In this document: positions 33,242 through 33,298 of the stretch, in pieces
Position numbering within the stretch: the first letter of the stretch is position 1
Layout of the letters: every line of letters begins with the position of its first letter
Source of the DNA: Fibrobacter sp.
Lineage (GTDB): Bacteria > Fibrobacterota > Chitinivibrionia > Chitinivibrionales > Chitinispirillaceae
Assembly: GCA_012519985.1 (NCBI GenBank)
Contig: JAAYPC010000176.1
Location: 1 to 33,298, forward strand
Reading direction: 5' to 3'
Length of the DNA: 33,298 nt
Translations under genes and position numbers: made by a program
The notes under the pieces: generated by a model
What the model saw: the letters and a program-made list of their open reading frames with translations, nothing else
Database searches by the model: none
What the model was told of the DNA's origin: nothing

Positions 33242-33298
33242 TTAGCCAACCATTTTTTCCAGTTCGATTCCTTTTGTCTCATGAGCAAGTTTCCAGAC
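33242..33298 (-). CDS. 3' end of an unidentified gene (partial)
   Basis: On the minus strand, an open frame enters from the window edge and stops with TAA at 33242-33244, encoding the last 18 residues (ending KGIELEKMVG). The call rests on its position 27 bases before a bidirectional terminator and on protein-like, charged composition. One other minus-strand frame is also open to the window edge. The family cannot be recognised from so short a tail. Confidence 0.5.
   Translation of the reverse strand, partial: VWKLAHETKGIELEKMVG

Overview
The window reads as a moderately AT-rich chromosomal segment of a Gram-negative, probably anaerobic bacterium. I place it tentatively in the Fibrobacterota/Chlorobi/Bacteroidota neighbourhood. 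The reasons are a secreted cysteine peptidase ending in a type-IX-secretion-like C-terminal domain, a beta-barrel-like outer-membrane protein, an NfnAB-type ferredoxin:NADP oxidoreductase, and an anaerobic-type ergothioneine pathway resembling that of Chlorobium. No rRNA, tRNA, CRISPR array or prophage was seen. The taxonomic placement is inference from gene content only.

Layout. Positions 376-3630 encode a fusion of a PTS EIIA domain to a Na+/K+-ATPase-like P-type cation pump. It converges on nfnA-nfnB (minus strand), which ends in its own hairpin terminator. Next is a compact plus-strand operon: TPM/YgcG-like protein, nucleotidyltransferase, LemA (6584-8654), closed by a clear intrinsic terminator. 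A small SAM methyltransferase (minus strand) is divergent from the most notable locus, 10003-14029. That locus holds a three-domain rhodanese protein (EanB-like), an EgtD-family histidine methyltransferase (EanA-like), SufS and SufE in one tight operon. It looks like a self-contained anaerobic ergothioneine pathway: EanA trimethylates histidine, EanB installs sulfur, and SufS/SufE could supply the sulfur from cysteine.

The middle part (14327-19978) holds a small membrane protein, a DUF2267-like protein, an iron-dependent alcohol dehydrogenase and a 930-residue secreted papain-like peptidase. Positions 20000-23000 are an accessory patch. It has a PIN-domain protein, a REP-associated tyrosine transposase (RAYT) with an altered HUH motif, and four copies of a 12-nt motif (GGGACGGAGGAA), one of them inside the PIN gene. 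Two copies of a dispersed inverted-repeat element follow the peptidase and sppA genes.

The right part (23007-33298) carries a ketopantoate-reductase-family enzyme, a secreted alkaline phosphatase, the membrane protease SppA, an outer-membrane protein divergent from an HtrA/DegP-type periplasmic protease, and a PAS-PAS-GAF-PP2C (SpoIIE/RsbU-type) phosphatase. The last ends at a strong bidirectional terminator next to the 3' end of an unidentified minus-strand gene. Alkaline phosphatase, SppA, the barrel protein and HtrA form a loose envelope-related neighbourhood without obvious co-transcription.
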